This document shows positions 26,985 through 38,699 of a stretch of DNA of 64,000 nt, piece after piece. Position numbers and translations under genes: made by a program. The notes beneath the pieces were generated by a model, which saw only the letters and a program-made list of their open reading frames with translations, was not told the DNA's origin and did not search any database. This DNA comes from Isoetes taiwanensis. Lineage: Eukaryota > Streptophyta > Lycopodiopsida > Isoetales > Isoetaceae. The stretch lies in contig JAJEKV010000031.1 in NCBI GenBank assembly GCA_021234155.1, forward strand, positions 7,082,748 through 7,146,747, given 5' to 3'. Positions within the stretch are counted from its first letter, which is position 1. Every line of letters starts with the position of its first letter.

Positions 26985-27046
26985 GGGGATTTAAACCCCG
27001 TCGCTAGTCCCCCAAGCTCTCCACTCTAACCACTAGACTAAGCTGC
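26985..27046 (-). repeat. tRNA-derived SINE-like head
   Basis: On the minus strand gcagcttagtctagtgg (from 27,046) followed by ttagag resembles an RNA polymerase III A box. It is followed about 35 bases later by ggggtttaaatcccc (26,985-26,999), which matches the T-arm/B box GGTTCRANNCC with changes. No full cloverleaf was found, so it is better read as a tRNA-derived SINE head or tRNA pseudogene than as a tRNA gene. The SINE body and tail are not delimited. Confidence 0.4.
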
Positions 27047-27119
27047 TAATTCATTGAAGGAATTGTTTCATACATACTTAAGGGGTAAGAATTAAATTAA
27101 AAATAGAGTAGATAGATAG

Positions 27120-27520
27120 ATAATTAGTATTTTTTGGAGTCTTAGAATGTTCCAAAATGCCATAGTTCTAGAAACATTCGAATACTAAGGCTACACCTCA
27201 ATACAAAATAGTAAAGTTTTTTGACTACAAGATTCTAAACACCCTAGAAAGTTCTAGATAACTTTGGAAAGCCTTATAATATTCTAGATAGTTCTAGACC
27301 ATTTTTAGATGTCGTGGATAGGCAACTCACTCTAAAAATAGAAAGTTTTTGAAATTTTGTGACAAGTCAAAATAGAATGCTCTAAAAATATTTTGTGATA
27401 GTTTTAAAAAATTCCCATCATGTTCCCAGATAGTTTAGAATATTCTTACATACTCATGTGTAAGCACCTTTAACCCAAAAATAGAAGGTTCTTACATTTT
27501 TTAAAAAAGAGTCAAAATAT
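27120..27520. repeat. Second TTCTAGA-rich degenerate stretch
   Basis: Words such as gttctagata, attctagatagttctag and cttagaatgttcc recur. The texture matches 25,620-26,180 on the other side of the SINE-like head, so the two may once have been continuous, with 26,200-27,100 inserted between them. Confidence 0.45.
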
Positions 27521-27529
27521 ACTAGATCG

Positions 27530-29530
27530 CTCCACGATGAGAACGCAGATACCGCATTTATTTATATTTATTAATTTATAAATATAATCGACATCGCCAC
27601 CGAGATAGGTATGCCACCAGGGTATTGTAACCTAGGGTTGACCTAAAGGGATTAAATTATCATTAAAGATAATAACCTATAATCTAGGGATTATATTAAA
27701 ATGGGCATTTAGGTTAATTAATGTTGATGTTACGCCACTGGGTTTACCTGGATACAAGATAGATTTTAAATTAATAAGCAATCTGACTTTACAGCACTGA
27801 CTCCCAAATTGCTCAAAAGGAGTGTGAGTCAGCCTCTTACCCTACCAAGTACTTTTACCTGCAGTCAAGCCGAACACCTCACATCTAGGAGATGGAAGCA
27901 CGACGAGATCAATCAACCAGAGATATAGTTATGAATTCTAGGTAACGCCTCTGGCAATCGTATCAGGTTTGCTTCTCTGCTCTCTTTGCTTCACTCAGAG
28001 GGAACCAACCTCGATTGTAAAGGTGAGTTCTTCTTATTTCCTCGGATACCCATTATGCTCGAAGGATGGATTGCTAGTTCTTTGCATGGTATTACTTCCT
28101 AAATGGGGATTACGGTAGAGACCTCTGAGCCCATGTAATGTGTGCCCCAGATAGAGCCCCGTAGCATCCCAATTAGTTGCTTCCAGTACAAGAGACCACC
28201 GGTCATGTAGACGGTGGATTGGCTTAGCACCAAACAAGGGACACATGGGGCAGAAGCTGGTGGGTCTTGCACCTAACATAAAGGCTCAGGACTCCTAATA
28301 AAGGGATTCAGGCCTAATAGTCACCAAAGGAGCATGATCCAAAAGTCGTATAAATCACACCCCCGGTACAGAGGTGTGACCTGATGGGGCATCCCTGCAT
28401 TTGAGTAGATTTAGGGCTTCCACGGATAAGGTCACGGGACAGCATCGTATCTTCAACGCCCCATGGAACCACCGTGGATTCTCGAAGGGGACGCCTCAAT
28501 CGCTTCACTCCACTGGGTCATGGTCCCTCGAGCAGGCCTCAGCCAGGTGACACCCCCACCGCTGCCTTCTGGGCGAAGCCACAGCTAATGAATTTATTCG
28601 GTGTATAGATAGCGGATGGCGGACAACCCCAGCCGATGTTCTATGCCAGCCAACCTGTCAAGATTCTACCATCTCTTTTGAGCATTCCAGCCGCCGTACC
28701 GCATCCTCACCGAGTCCGGAGCCGGTAGAAACCATGGGTTTTGTAGTTTTCCTTAGATTAGATGTATTCCTTTGCCAAGCAGGCTTGATGGATGTTCCAC
28801 CCCGCGGTGGTTATTTATGTACGTGCCGTGGTATAACATGTGCACGCCTCACGCATCGCGAGGAGTCCCACCGGCGTAATACCTAATGACACCTCCGTCT
28901 TCACTCGCATCTCTATAGATGGTCTCTCGATAATTTGAGGGCTCCCCGCCAGGATATATGCCCGCTTGCTGGAGGGAAAGTCCTCGTGATGTACAATGCA
29001 CGGGTCGATATATCTCACGTTGCACGAGCAATGGTCCAACCATTTAATCGCCACATACCAACCCGTTAAATCGCTTACTAGTGAGAAGACTTTGGGAGTA
29101 GGCATGAGCTTGGGTGGTAGCAGATGCCTCTGCATTCGCTTTAACGTTATTGAAGTGAATAATGATAACGCGGTAAATTCGGCAAGCCAAACCCAACCCC
29201 AAGTGGCTGGCATCCGGTTGGTCGTACACTGCATAATTCGAGGTAGGTGCCCGCCAATTCAGAAAACCCTAACCCTAAGTGGCTGGCACTTACCGTCATA
29301 AACGCTGGTGTTCACACTGGTAAACGCGGCTCATTAATTTTTATTGTTTATACTTTTAAATTTTATAGCACTTTTTCGCCACTTTCTTAACTTAGCGCTT
29401 TTGAGGCCTCGCTTAGCCGCCATAGCCGCTGAACTAGAAGCTTCCTCCGCCTATAGCTAAACTTTCGCTTCACCTCTAAGGCCACTTCACCTATTCATGC
29501 AGGAAGTCAAGGTATTGCCAAAGAAGTCTC
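27530..29530. other. No gene recognised
   Basis: G+C-richer sequence from about 28,030 contains several minus-strand frames (28,034-28,279, 28,314-28,508 and 28,815-29,234, the last 139 codons) with no recognisable domain. The first 300 bases are AT-rich. Two aaccctaaccctaa-like words near 29,265 are too few to count as interstitial telomere sequence. Confidence 0.35.
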
Positions 29531-29538
29531 CGCTATTC

Positions 29539-30503
29539 TCAAACCCCATAGAGTTTTAATGGTGAACTATTGCCACGGGTAAAACCCATCGCCGTGAGGC
29601 AAAACCGAGAGATACCGGAATATTTTGCTAAACGCTTTAAGTGAAGGGGAGTCGGAATACCATACCCACTCTTCTCGCTATAATGAGTTTTTTTGTATTT
29701 AAGCTCAACGCTATCCAAGAAACCCCGCACCATAGTTGAACAAGAAGATGGTGTGCGTATATACACTCGCTCTTCCACGGTGGATGAACAAACCGAAGCC
29801 GAGCCCTACAAACATAGGCTCAAAACAGCTTGGTAAATGGTATAGAAGTACCTTACAGTGGCTTTGCATCTGATGACCCCTGCTTGGTACCGCTACCTGA
29901 AACGGATGTGCTCTCTTTGATGGGGCATACACTCCTCCCAATTTTTCTATGAAGAAGAAACTAACTGTGATATTCTCAAGCTGGAACTCCCACCATTCTT
30001 CACGATCAATTCCAACGCTACCGCCGAAGGACATGCGTACAACCTCCACGCCATCACTCTAGAGCTAAGAAGAACATATTGTGGACAGCTGTGAGAAGAG
30101 AGCAGAGGAGTGCCGCCTGTGCACAATCACGCGGCTGGTGAATTTGACGCTCTGAGAGGTTGCGAATCTCGCTAAGATACTCTCTGGCGGATGTTAGCCA
30201 GGAATAGAGTAACATAGAAAGAATGCAGACGGCTGAATTAGAGGGCGGTAACGAGGGTAATGTAGGCGGCAGAGGAGCGGTTAAGGAAAGAAGAGGAATA
30301 ACCAAGGCGCCAAGATCCGCCACCCAACGCCGCTTCCCGCCAAAAGCGCCTGCACCTGCAAGCTCCGCGTCAAGATAGACCGTTTCGCTCTGCAGCATTG
30401 CTATGACGCAGGGATAACGAATTTGCACTATCCATCCCAAAGCGTCCATCCCAGCAACAGAAAGCCCATCCCGGAGTTCCACCCCTACCCCAAGAGGAGG
30501 CAC
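29539..30503 (-). other. Unrecognised minus-strand coding-like region
   Basis: Three minus-strand frames follow each other with little overlap: 30,503-30,054 (149 codons), 30,049-29,711 (112 codons) and 29,778-29,539 (79 codons). Pieces such as DREEWWEFQLENITVSFFF and KTHYSEKSGYGIPTP look protein-like but match no family I can name. The region may be a decayed gene or a chance open region in G+C-rich DNA. Confidence 0.3.
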
Positions 30504-30905
30504 GTTATAAGTCCGGCACGTACAAGACTAGGAAGATAAAGGAAGTACCGAATTCACCGAAGTTTTATACGGAAACTTCCTTTCAAAGGTTTCCGGTCCG
30601 AGATTGCTCAAGACTTTAAGACGGATCTCCGTTTCAAACTCATGCCATTCTAGCACTTCCGTGAGGCAGCCGGGCTTGGTGGGTCTCTTCTACGATGCCA
30701 ACTTATGTGCAATCCCATGCCAAGAGAGGACTATTATGACAAAGGACTCTTCAACTAGCACGCCGGATCCGGTGGGAACGGGCATGACTATGTAAAGCAT
30801 CAATTTTGTATATATATGTAAGCTCCAGATATATTAATACAAATTTTGTCTTTGACTTAATCAATGTTTTTTTTTTTCTTCGGTATATGCGTTGAAAAAA
30901 TAAAA

Positions 30906-30936
30906 AATAAATAAATAAATAAATAAATAAAATAAA
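30906..30936. repeat. (AAAT)n microsatellite
   Basis: About seven copies of the ataa/aaat tetranucleotide with one interruption, lying in a short AT-rich stretch (30,780-31,030). Confidence 0.85.
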
Positions 30937-31079
30937 TGATTACACATAATTAGGCGCCTTTGAACGCACAAGTAGATTCAAGAAGTTTAAAAAGTGACTT
31001 TCACTTTAGGCGTTTCATCATTTCTTATTCCTTTTTTTTTTTTCCTCCTCCCATCTCGCCGCCTCCAGTATTTGGATTA

Positions 31080-33480
31080 TGCCGGGCCGCTAGCATGGTA
31101 CATGGGAGGCGAGCAATGGGATCCCCTTAGACCTTATCCTCTTGGATCCCATGTTGCACCGCGAAGTCGACGCTTCTCGGACAATATAGCACACCTGATT
31201 ATTACACCTTTCCTAGAGTTTTATGAAGAGGAAATTCACCACAAGCCGAAGTTTTTTCCGCCTCAACCCTAACCTTATCTTCATAGGGATATCTTAGAGT
31301 ACATGTTTGGGGATGACCGCCACGCTATTTATATCCTTAGGGCATTTCTACGCGCACCGACCCCCATTATTGATCAGGGTCTCCAGCGGTTGTTTGAGGC
31401 CCAATTTGCCCTTTTGCTCTTCTTAATGGATGAGTATGTTGACGCCGATGCACACGGGCTTGGAGCAAAACAAAGTTCCCACTTCCTCCGTGATCCCGAG
31501 GAGGACGAGCGAGATAAGCTATGCCGACTTCATTGAGATGGAAGGAATTGGCCAAAGAGAAGCCTCTACCCGGGTAAGGGCCAAGCTCTTGTCGCTTTTA
31601 AGTTCGCTTCCCTATCATCAAGGTTGGGATCAAGATTACTTATCCTGAAAGTGACATTCGTTGGGCTGATCATCATATCACCAATAAGGGCAAACAAAAG
31701 ACGTCCATCTTCTATGATGCCGAGTATTGTCGTGGTCAGCATGACTTCATCGATATTTCTCACCCATTTATGTGCCACGTGATACACCAACCGCTGTAAC
31801 TATCAGCCTGATGTTGAGCCTATCAAGATTGTGTTATCTTTACGCCAATTAAGGATTCTAAAACCCCATCCCCGCCTCGAATCGCTTTTCATGATACTGG
31901 GGCCTCATGTGCCCAACATCAACGATGTTGTCGTCAAAATCGAAGACGACCCCAACCATGGAGGATCTATGTGATGAGACCCAGATGCTCGTGGAGGAGA
32001 AGGGATTTTTGCTATGGAGGAGCCGCCTGCAATTTGGAGTCGAGTTGGCCTCTTCAACCCACCCACCATGGTATAGGGGTTGAAATGCCACATTACCGCT
32101 TCTTTTTGTCGGCACCACCAGGCCGAGGGTTCTTCTTTGCTAAAGCCATTTACCTTTTTTGAGGCCACCGATGGGCACTCAGAGCACTTTCAACCACGCC
32201 TACCATAAGAAGTTAGCTCCTAACCTTGAACAAAAGTTATCCCGGTGAACCGAATCTAGCCATTGCAGTGTTTGATCAAGAGATTGGTTCTTGGATGAAC
32301 ATGAGTTCTGTTGGTTGCAGCAGCCATTGGCTACCAATGTCCCTCCGTAGATAGCTTCATCACCTGCCTCATCAGCAATCCTAGCGATGCTACTTTGCGG
32401 CATCGATTGAGCCCTCGAAGTTTGACACCCAAGCACAAGATGTCAATGGTCAACCTCTTACTTCTAGGTTTCATTGGATCATCGTTATGAAATTTTGTTT
32501 AATTTTGATTGGCATTACCTCTAATGGGCCAACACCAAAATCTATGTACTTGCTTTTTTTTATATATTCGTGGATATCTCCTTATGTTTCTTGCACCGTT
32601 GAAAACCATTGAATTGTCTTCTCCCTTTGTGATTAATTCTCTTCCTTAAAGTTGAGTAGAAGGAAATTGTTCAATGTATATATATTTATTCCCGTAGGCC
32701 TTGCAAGAGAAACACTTGAGGAGTAATGAGGACGTAATCACCGACTGATAAGAATGGGCTGACCACCAAAATCATGAACAAGATTATGGCCGAGATATGG
32801 AGAATACCCTAACGAGAGGGTGTCGATGAGATGGATGAACCGGAAGAGCCTCAAGAGCCTTATGATCCCGACAAGGGTATGGAGGTAGTTAATATCCTCC
32901 GAGAACGCCGGCTGACCAAAGCAACCCGGACCCCTTCTTTGACATGGGACTATTGGAGTATGTCCAGCACGGAGCTTCGAGGATTCCAAATCCACCACTT
33001 ATGGCAATTATTCCCATGCATTTAAGGAGGCTTTTCAATCTCCTTATAATCAGCCCCACCTAGGACTATCAACTGTGGATCGTCCAAGTTGGCACGCATA
33101 AGCTCATTAGAGCTGACGTGAAAATGTTCGCTATTCCATTATGTACCCTTTTCGCGAACCCCTAGGGCGGGGACCTCTTCATTTTGTGGTTGCTATGTTT
33201 GATTATTGATTAGAGAAGTGGCCCATGTATAAAGAAATCCACATGATAAACTTTTGAGTGATAACTACTTTCCAGGTGAACTTTTTCCAATGTAATAGTG
33301 TTTTTGACTTTTAATGAAATCTTTTCTCTTGTCTTTTCGTTATTCACTCTTTCTTCGATACTACACAAATGATCTTGTTGTGGGACTTGATGTTGTGCTC
33401 TTCTTGTGAGACGATGTAACTTCTGCTTATATCTTGTTATGCTCAATATAGGCGGTGCATAACGCCCGCTGGCAGCGAAC
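31080..33480 (+). other. Unrecognised plus-strand coding-like region upstream of gypsy gag
   Basis: Plus-strand pieces read like protein: 30,994-31,272 (GEQWDPLRPYPLGSHV...FLEFYEEEIHHKPKFF), 31,303-31,536 (DDRHAIYILRAFLRAPTPI...QFALLLFLMDEYVDADAH), about 31,630-31,795 (ITYPESDIRWADHHITNKG...) and 32,780-33,020 (DEPEEPQEPYDPDKGMEVV). They are joined only through frameshifts. I do not recognise the family. Position and strand suggest it may be the 5' part of the gypsy-type element whose gag starts near 33,800, but no LTR or PBS was found to prove this. Confidence 0.4.
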
Positions 33481-33779
33481 ACCCTCGAATGCCCGGTAGG
33501 TTGATCTCGAAAGGAACTCCTGGCGATACCTCACGATCACGCCTAAGCCCACCACCACAATGACCCATACGTACACGATCGATCCGCACTGCGTCTGAAG
33601 AGCCTTTCGCTCCCAAGCGTCATCGATGCTTCTTCCTGAGGGACGATTATACATCATCTCGATCACCAACTTCGAAGTCCTTCAGTGTCGTCTATGTCAT
33701 CCGATGGCCATGCACATGCCGAGACAAGTACCAAAACAGTTGATACCGACCATAACCAGATATGGAAGAATAGGAAATT

Positions 33780-34520
33780 GGCCCAATTTGATGGAAAAGA
33801 GGTGGGCTGAATGCGAGTCCCGCTCGACGAGATGAAGGAGTTCAAAAAATCCTATGGAATGACCAAAAGGATACGTGGAAAGGTTGCCACTACAAACCTT
33901 ACGGGAGCGCCCAGATTGGTGGAAGGGCTATGCAGAGCCAACACACGGACCAGAAGCGGTGCAAGTTCAAAAAGTTTGCCAAGGCTTTTAAGTCGCATTA
34001 TGTGCCTCGTGCGCTCAAATGCCAACAGATCCAGACCTTCTATAGGCTAGAGCAGAAGGGAATGTCGTACAGGCCTACACTGATGAGTTCATGCGCCTGA
34101 GGCTGTACGTACTAGGGATGAATGAAAAGAGGGCGGTGGAGGGCTACATTGAAGGCTTGGCCCCATCCATTAAACAAATGGTCAAGGCCATAGACCCGAA
34201 ATCAGTTGCGGAAGCGTAGGCTAAGGCATTAAGCCTCGAGGAGGACACACCAAGGAACCAGTATCCGCGTCCTGCTCCTTACTCGCAGCCACGCCCGTCC
34301 ACACCTTACAAACCCCGCTCACCAAGTCCGGCCTCTCCGTGAGAACTCTTACGGCCCGCCCGGACAGAAAAGTCACCTTCAACATGCCCGACAAACCGAA
34401 TAATGTAGTGAGGAAGTTGGAATCTCCTGATCTATTCCCAAAGATGCGGAGATCAGCTACGTAGAGAGTAAGGCATATTCTGGTGTATCTGCGACGGGGC
34501 ACTACATGCGACTGCCCCTT
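33780..34520 (+). pseudogene. Ty3/gypsy gag remnant
   Basis: Reading across frames, 33,830-34,260 gives FKSHYVPRALKCQQIQTFYRL, then EQKGMS, Q.YTDEFMRLRLYV, GYIEGLAPSIKQMV and ALSLEEDTPRNQ. This is the order and spacing of the retrotransposon gag capsid domain (YVP...F..L.QG.MSV..Y...F..L). One in-frame TAG and at least two frameshifts break it. A possible eroded CCHC zinc knuckle lies near 34,475-34,515. Gag packages element RNA into particles. The element is non-functional as given. Confidence 0.75.
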
Positions 34521-34639
34521 ACGTCCACCCAGACGCCCACCGGGTAATGGCCATCTCGATTGGGGCGATCGAGTCTACACTACACAGCGTGAGGGGCGGA
34601 GGCTCCTCGATACATTCACGCAGTCGTCTCATATCCTTC

Positions 34640-34760
34640 GTGTTGAACCGCAATCTTGAAGCGATATTCATTATTTCCACCATAGGCCAAGTAGGCGCAG
34701 AAGCCTTTCATAATTTTTTGATGGATACGGGGAAGTACACATAATTTTGCTTCTCCTAGA
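34640..34760 (+). pseudogene. Gypsy aspartic protease remnant
   Basis: VGAEAFHNFLMDTGKYT at about 34,690-34,741 carries the DTG of retroviral-type aspartic proteases. It lies in the expected place between gag and reverse transcriptase. The remainder, to about 35,240, is frameshifted. Confidence 0.5.
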
Positions 34761-35299
34761 ATGGCCCGTTATTGCAGCCGAAAAGCGTTGAGATCCCGAC
34801 CAAGCCGGTCACTTTAGCCATGGTAAGATCGGACACACTCATGGCCGCCAAGATAAACCTTAAGATGCACGGTTGCCAGTGCACCGGTGCTTGCCTTGGT
34901 CTTAGAGCTAATGGATATTGGCAAATATGACCTTATTGTCGGGATGGAATTTTTGGCATCTGCGAAGGCCAATATAGACTCAAACGGAGGTTACCTTCAG
35001 CGCCAATGGAGCCAGCGTGACTATAAAAGGTGATCCTTCAACCCTATTATGCGCTCTATGTCAATGTTGAGCAAGAAAAAGCTATCGCATAAGGATAAGC
35101 TCCTATCGTCATTAGACTTGGCCTCCGTTGAGTCGGATGCTAGCGTAAGCGTAATCGATACCTTGCCAAAGGGGTTTGCTAGTAGTCTCCAGAATTCAAA
35201 TGACCTTTTCCCGCGAGATTCAAAACTTCCTCCTTTTTAGGGGTAGAATGTGAGATAGCTCTAGAACCGTGTACTAAGCCTACCAAAGAAGGCCCCTGC

Positions 35300-35690
35300 A
35301 TTCCAATGAGTCCTCCCGAGTTGGCCCGAGAGCTTAGAAGCAACTTTGGGAGTTATTAAACCTAGGTTTCATTCGCCTAGTGTCTACCGCCTTTTGGTAG
35401 CCCTATCCTTTTGTTAAGAAAAGGATGGCTCCTTGAGGATGTGTATTGATTATAGGCGCAAATAAGCATACCATCAAGAATCGCCATGCTTTGCCTAGGG
35501 GCGATGATCTAAGGGACCGCCGGTTGCAAGAAGCAAATATTTCTCAAAGATTGATTTACGCTCTGGGATACCATCGGATAAGGATAAAGGAGGAGGACAT
35601 CCATAAGTCTTTTTAGCACTAGATATGGGCATTATGAGTTTACCGTGGATGCCTTTATGGCTTCGGTTTGGTTTTTAGTTGCGGTGTAGT
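35300..35690 (+). pseudogene. Gypsy reverse transcriptase remnant (fingers/palm)
   Basis: Across frames the stretch reads MSPPELARELRS, GFIRL, a FVKK-like element, TIKNRHALPR, KYFSKIDLRSGYHRIRIKEE, DIHKS and TRYGHYEF. This is the canonical order of Ty3/gypsy reverse transcriptase blocks, including the first catalytic aspartate of FSKIDLRSGYHQI. The YVDD block, RNase H and integrase are not seen. The remnant stops before the minus-strand LTR element at 36,440, which may have inserted into it or next to it. Confidence 0.85.
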
Positions 35691-36362
35691 GATGGACACC
35701 GATGGTGAGCCCTGTTCTTTGGGGTGGAATGACCTCTAGCGTATCTTTACCCACGATTCCTATTTCCCTCAAGAGTTGAAGCTTCACATCCGTGATCCGG
35801 TCATATTCCTCCAAATTTTGAGCGGTTTTCTCTGCTCAAGAATTTGTTAGTAGCATCGATGCGGTGAACTGGCTTATATGGATGCGGCATCCTTGCGGCT
35901 TTGCTTAGGGCCAGCGACTTAGAGGGTTCTATGCCCCGATCGAATGCTATCTGGCCGTGGGGAATGGGATCAATTGGGGGTACACATTATGCGAAAGTTA
36001 CATGTGTTTGCTCTCATATGAGCTTAGCTAGAGTCTTGCTCGTGCAAAGAGATTAACCATTGGATAGGCCCGATTAGGCATGCTTTCGAGTGGTAGCCCA
36101 TGAACCGACTGCTTACATCTCCTTCTTCTGTTTTGTGTGGCTGGAAGAACCGCTATGCTTTTATAAATGAGAAACTTGTTTATTTTACGAATGTGTTTGT
36201 TCAATTTGTTGCGCCTGGTCTTCATTTGGCGTGTATGATCTTGACACGCGTTGATTCTTTTGCATGAGGTGCCAGATAAAACCGAAGTTTGAGAGTGCCT
36301 CTTTATATATTGAAATAATGCGATACTAACTCCTTTGTCTCTTAGTGGGCTTCGCCCCCCTA

Positions 36363-36404
36363 GGGTATACTAGGCATCTCTCCTTTGAGATGCTTAGTAT
36401 GCCC
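36363..36404. repeat. 42-nt imperfect hairpin next to the LTR
   Basis: Arms gggtatactaggcatctc and gagatgcttagtatgccc pair at 15 of 18 positions around a 6-nt loop. It lies 35 bases outside the LTR element boundary. Its role is unknown. Confidence 0.7.
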
Positions 36405-36439
36405 GATGAGCCGGGATCTTCTACGGGGTTCGACTCACA

Positions 36440-38044
36440 TGATCGTCCCCTACTCATATACGGTGCACTCCACGTGATACAAACAGGATTCATCCCCATA
36501 CCGACTCCATGCTAATATAGGGCCCTCCACCTATCACCGCAACCTTGAAGAGTTCCAAAGTGGGAAGAATGAAGGGGTCCCTTTACCCTCGCCTCCCTCG
36601 TGGCCTACCTAGTCGGCAAGCGTAAACATACATGTCGGTAAGTACATACATCAACATCATATGACCACCACGAAGGATGGTCCGCCACATATCCCAAGCA
36701 TAGACAAGGATCAAAGACATCACATAGGGAATCCCCTGCAAAGGCTCCGGACTCGTGTTGGGATGACTGGACGGGTCTCGAGTTCATTGCACGTTTCATG
36801 GCAATGGATTTGGGGCATAAGAAACATGGCATAGGGTTATCCACTCCATCCGGCCTCCCATGCACACTTTGCGAGTAGAAATTTTGAAAAGTGCCGGACT
36901 GATCAGCCAGCCTCAGGATGCATAGCCGAAGGGCTATTCCCGGGTCATCATCCCAGTTCCGGGATGGGGCGGTAGGGATCACTCCCTCGGGAGATCTACA
37001 TGCTGACTCAAGGTGACTAGAGGGCCACCGCCAGATTCAGTGAACCCATGGAAAGTCATGAACACCACTTCACAGATTATTGAGCCCATGCCTTACCCAC
37101 ACCTTCGGTGGTAAGCCATTAGACCTAGTCACAATGATCCCCCAGGTGGGCCTTACACACCGAGGGATCGCTCAAGAGTCGAACACGAACCTCCTTTCTT
37201 AGGTCTGCCCCTTCACCCACAAACTGTGTGGTTCTTGTACCGTGCCTAATCTATGGTGTGCTAGAGAGGCTAATCTAGGAGCATCTACTACCAAGCTTGG
37301 TCTCTACCCCCTTCCCAATACAAGGAGTTCACGGAGATACATCATCCATATACATCCACGAAGAACTAAAGAACATAGATCTAATCTATATCATAGAGTT
37401 AGGTTCTTTAGTTGGAGTCCGGTATCTACTCATCTAGAGATCTAGATAGCTGCTAAAGGCGATTTAATAGGCTAAACCTACTGATACAATGACCTGAAAA
37501 CGATTTAGACCATTAAATCGACTACATACCTGATCCATGAGTTGCTCCTCCCCGACTGAAGTTCGACCATCCCAATGGTACCGCCGAATCAAGGGAAAAC
37601 TAATGGTGCCATTCTCTCGACCCGAAGTGCAGGGAGGCTTTGACTCATAGAGCAGCCAAAAATGAGCTCTAAAACCCTAGGGACCGAAAAATGGCAAGTT
37701 AGGGTTTCTCTACTTAAATAGGCAAGGGTTGGGGCTTAGGGTTTCCAATTATCCCTTTAGGCATGTGGGATAGTGGAAATGGGCCCACTTGCCCTTTAAT
37801 GGCTAGGTGGCCAAATGTGCCTACATGGGAAATGTGTGCACCTAAATGTGCCCACATGGAAATGTGTGCACCTTTAATAAATGTGCATGTGCACATTAAT
37901 AAAAATGCACATACCCTGGCAGCAAGTTGCCCCTAGGGCTACTTCACCGCTACACGCCGGGCAGACCGCCGGGCTTGAGGGCGGTACGTGATTTAGACAG
38001 ATGCATGCGATACGCCCCGGACCGTTTAATGTTGGAACGCCACA
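36440..38044 (-). repeat. 3' LTR of the minus-strand element
   Basis: About 1.6 kb, matching 46,260-47,860 throughout, including the 30-bp direct repeats (about 37,811-37,871), the CCAAT inverted repeat (one arm damaged) and the TATA-like word at 37,713-37,722. It differs from the other LTR mainly at CAG/CTG/CCGG sites and homopolymers, so LTR divergence should not be used to date the insertion from this sequence. Confidence 0.88.
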
Positions 38045-38058
38045 TTCTCCCCACCTTT
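38045..38058 (-). other. Polypurine tract
   Basis: The minus-strand purine run AAAGGTGGGGAGAA ends exactly where the LTR starts TGTGGCG. This is the expected plus-strand priming site of an LTR retrotransposon. Confidence 0.8.
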
Positions 38059-38164
38059 GAAATGATGTCGTCCGCAAAGATCGTGGGTCTCCCCACCTTG
38101 AATCTTCCTAACCCGCGAATCAACCCGATGCATACGATATACTACTATTATACTTACACATTTA

Positions 38165-38665
38165 TTAAGATTACCTTAAGGTAATTAAATTATTATTACC
38201 CATTACATTATCAAATAACTTGTCAATTGTAACTTCTATTAAACAGGTACCTTATTAGTCCTCGTTATTATAACATTTAGTTTATCACAATTTAACACTT
38301 TCATATACAATTATTATTTAAGGTACTCTTCATTCCTTGCAACACATTCCAACAAAATTTGTGTTGCAAGTCCTACACCTTAAAATCCTCGTTAATTTTA
38401 CAATATCTATAATTACATACTTACTATTACTATCTTAATTATTAGAATTACTCTAAGGTAATGTTTAAGACATTACCGTACTATTTCATTACCCAATTAA
38501 CTTATCACTTCATAACTTAATCTCACGCAAGGTAATTATTAACCTTACTTAACACAACATTTAAGTTTATCAAAGTTTATCAATTTCATACAAAATTTAC
38601 ACTTCTAAGGTACTTTCATCCCTTGCAACACATTATGACTAAATTTGTGTTAGAAGTTTTCAGAA
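38165..38665. repeat. Degenerate tandem repeat, period about 285 bp
   Basis: Two units share aaggtaat, ttaccca(a)tta, aacatttaagtttatca, ttcatac(a)aa, aaggtact, cttgcaacacatt and aaatttgtgtt in the same order (starts about 38,175 and 38,455). AT-rich and non-coding. Confidence 0.65.
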
Positions 38666-38699
38666 GCTCGACCTCCTTGCCCTCCTGGAGCTCTATTGG

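Noticed and set aside
26985-27046. Functional tRNA gene
   Set aside because: No complete acceptor, D, anticodon and T arms can be paired; only promoter-box-like motifs are present.
29260-29285. aaccctaaccctaa words as interstitial telomere
   Set aside because: Only about two units; expected by chance in a genome where aaaccctag-type words are common.
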